Below are positions 15,640-15,949 of a stretch of DNA of 15,949 bases, in pieces. The notes beneath the pieces are model-generated. The model did not search any database, was not told the origin of the DNA, and worked only from the letters and a program-made list of their open reading frames with translations. This DNA is from Collimonas sp. UBA1456 (lineage in GTDB: Bacteria; Pseudomonadota; Gammaproteobacteria; Burkholderiales; Burkholderiaceae_D). Both the position numbers and the translations under genes were made by a program. Each line of letters opens with the position of its first letter. Positions within the stretch are counted from its first letter, which is position 1. Location of the stretch: positions 2,899-18,847 of the forward strand of contig DCSW01000094.1 of the NCBI GenBank assembly GCA_002325825.1, written 5' to 3'.

Positions 15640-15856
15640 TCAGTCGAAAAGGCAGGCACACAAACTGGTCTCTGCGGCAGCGCCTGTAAGGCGCAAAATG
15701 GTTTCAAGCCGATCTTTTCCAACAGCTTGATTGATTGACGGTTGTTCGGTGCGATGATCGTGTCACGATGCGCTGCGGGCCGAAGGTCTGGCTGCCATAT
15801 GCCAGCGCCGCAACAGCAGCCTCATGGGCGTAACAGTTACCCCAGAATTCCGGCTT
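15640..15856 (-). pseudogene. Remnant of a GNAT-family N-acetyltransferase gene (C-terminal part)
   Basis: GNAT acetyltransferases move an acetyl group from acetyl-CoA to an amine. Three frames must be joined to read the domain. The first, 15856 to about 15761, gives PEFWGNCYAHEAAVAALAYG then SQTFGPQRIVT, where WGxxYAxEAA is the acetyl-CoA-binding motif of RimJ/RimL-like enzymes. A frameshift near 15760 leads to IIAPNNRQSIKLLEKIGLK, the classic N-x-x-S-I-x-LLEKxG motif. A second shift near 15699 gives ILRLTGAAAETSLCACLFD and a stop at 15642. Just upstream of the first segment the same frame contains two TAA stops (ending at 15857 and 15863), and no N-terminal half is recognisable before the window edge. 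It is a decayed, truncated gene, unless these are sequencing errors. Confidence 0.7.
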
Positions 15857-15949
15857 TTAAAGTTATGCCATAGCGATGGGTCGTTGAGCACCCTTTTGGC
15901 TGTCTTGAAAAATGCAGGGAACTTTGAAAAACTGTGAGCTTCAGCTCAA
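15857..15949. other. Unassigned edge sequence
   Basis: These 93 bases continue upstream of the acetyltransferase remnant to the window edge. No frame shows recognisable acetyltransferase sequence, and I see no promoter, RNA gene or clear repeat. The 93 bases at 15547-15639, between the remnant and yaaA, likewise hold only the yaaA upstream region. Confidence 0.5.

Noticed and set aside
15298..15738. 146-codon plus-strand open frame across the yaaA start and the acetyltransferase remnant
   Set aside because: It is the antisense of yaaA and of the GNAT motifs, with no recognisable domain of its own.
1..15949. CRISPR arrays, insertion sequences, toxin-antitoxin or defence genes
   Set aside because: I looked on both strands and saw no regularly spaced repeats, transposase motifs or such genes; every long minus-strand frame is a housekeeping gene.

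Overview
The window is a bacterial housekeeping region, almost entirely on the minus strand. It carries most of the operon for the proton-pumping NADH:quinone oxidoreductase (complex I), preceded by tpiA, secG and a leucine tRNA. The order yaaA, tpiA, secG, tRNA-Leu, nuoA-B-C-D-E-F-G-H-I-J-K-L-M, separate nuoC and nuoD genes, and a NuoG without the ligands for the extra N7 cluster all suggest a betaproteobacterium of the Burkholderiales. Oxalobacteraceae is my best guess. The family placement is inference from gene order and remembered protein style, not from a search.

Reading in the direction of transcription (high to low coordinates): 15949-15640 holds the decayed remains of a GNAT acetyltransferase gene. 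yaaA (peroxide-stress protein) follows, then tpiA (triosephosphate isomerase) behind a good sigma-70-type promoter, then secG (translocase subunit) with a strong stem-loop after its stop. A class II tRNA-Leu(GAG) with encoded CCA has its own promoter and a leader of only a few bases. After a 145-base spacer comes nuoA with a GTG start, and the nuo genes run to the window edge, where nuoM is cut after 312 codons. nuoN, expected next, lies outside.

The nuo products together form complex I. NuoE, F and G oxidise NADH and pass electrons through FMN and iron-sulfur clusters. NuoB, C, D and I carry them to quinone. NuoA, H, J, K, L and M form the membrane arm that pumps protons. Cluster ligands and pump residues can be read in every subunit checked. 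Spacing is uneven: A/B, B/C, C/D, E/F, G/H, H/I and J/K are overlapping or within 18 bases, while D-E, F-G, I-J and K-L are separated by 111 to 159 bases. Three of those wide spacers contain palindromic DNA: a hairpin with a short T run after nuoD, and two degenerate copies of one imperfect inverted repeat in F-G and I-J.

I see no undescribed system, CRISPR array, insertion sequence or defence locus. The items most worth a second look are the palindromes inside an essential operon, a proline-to-serine change in a normally invariant NuoM motif, the histidine/aspartate-rich loop in NuoL, and the decaying acetyltransferase gene.
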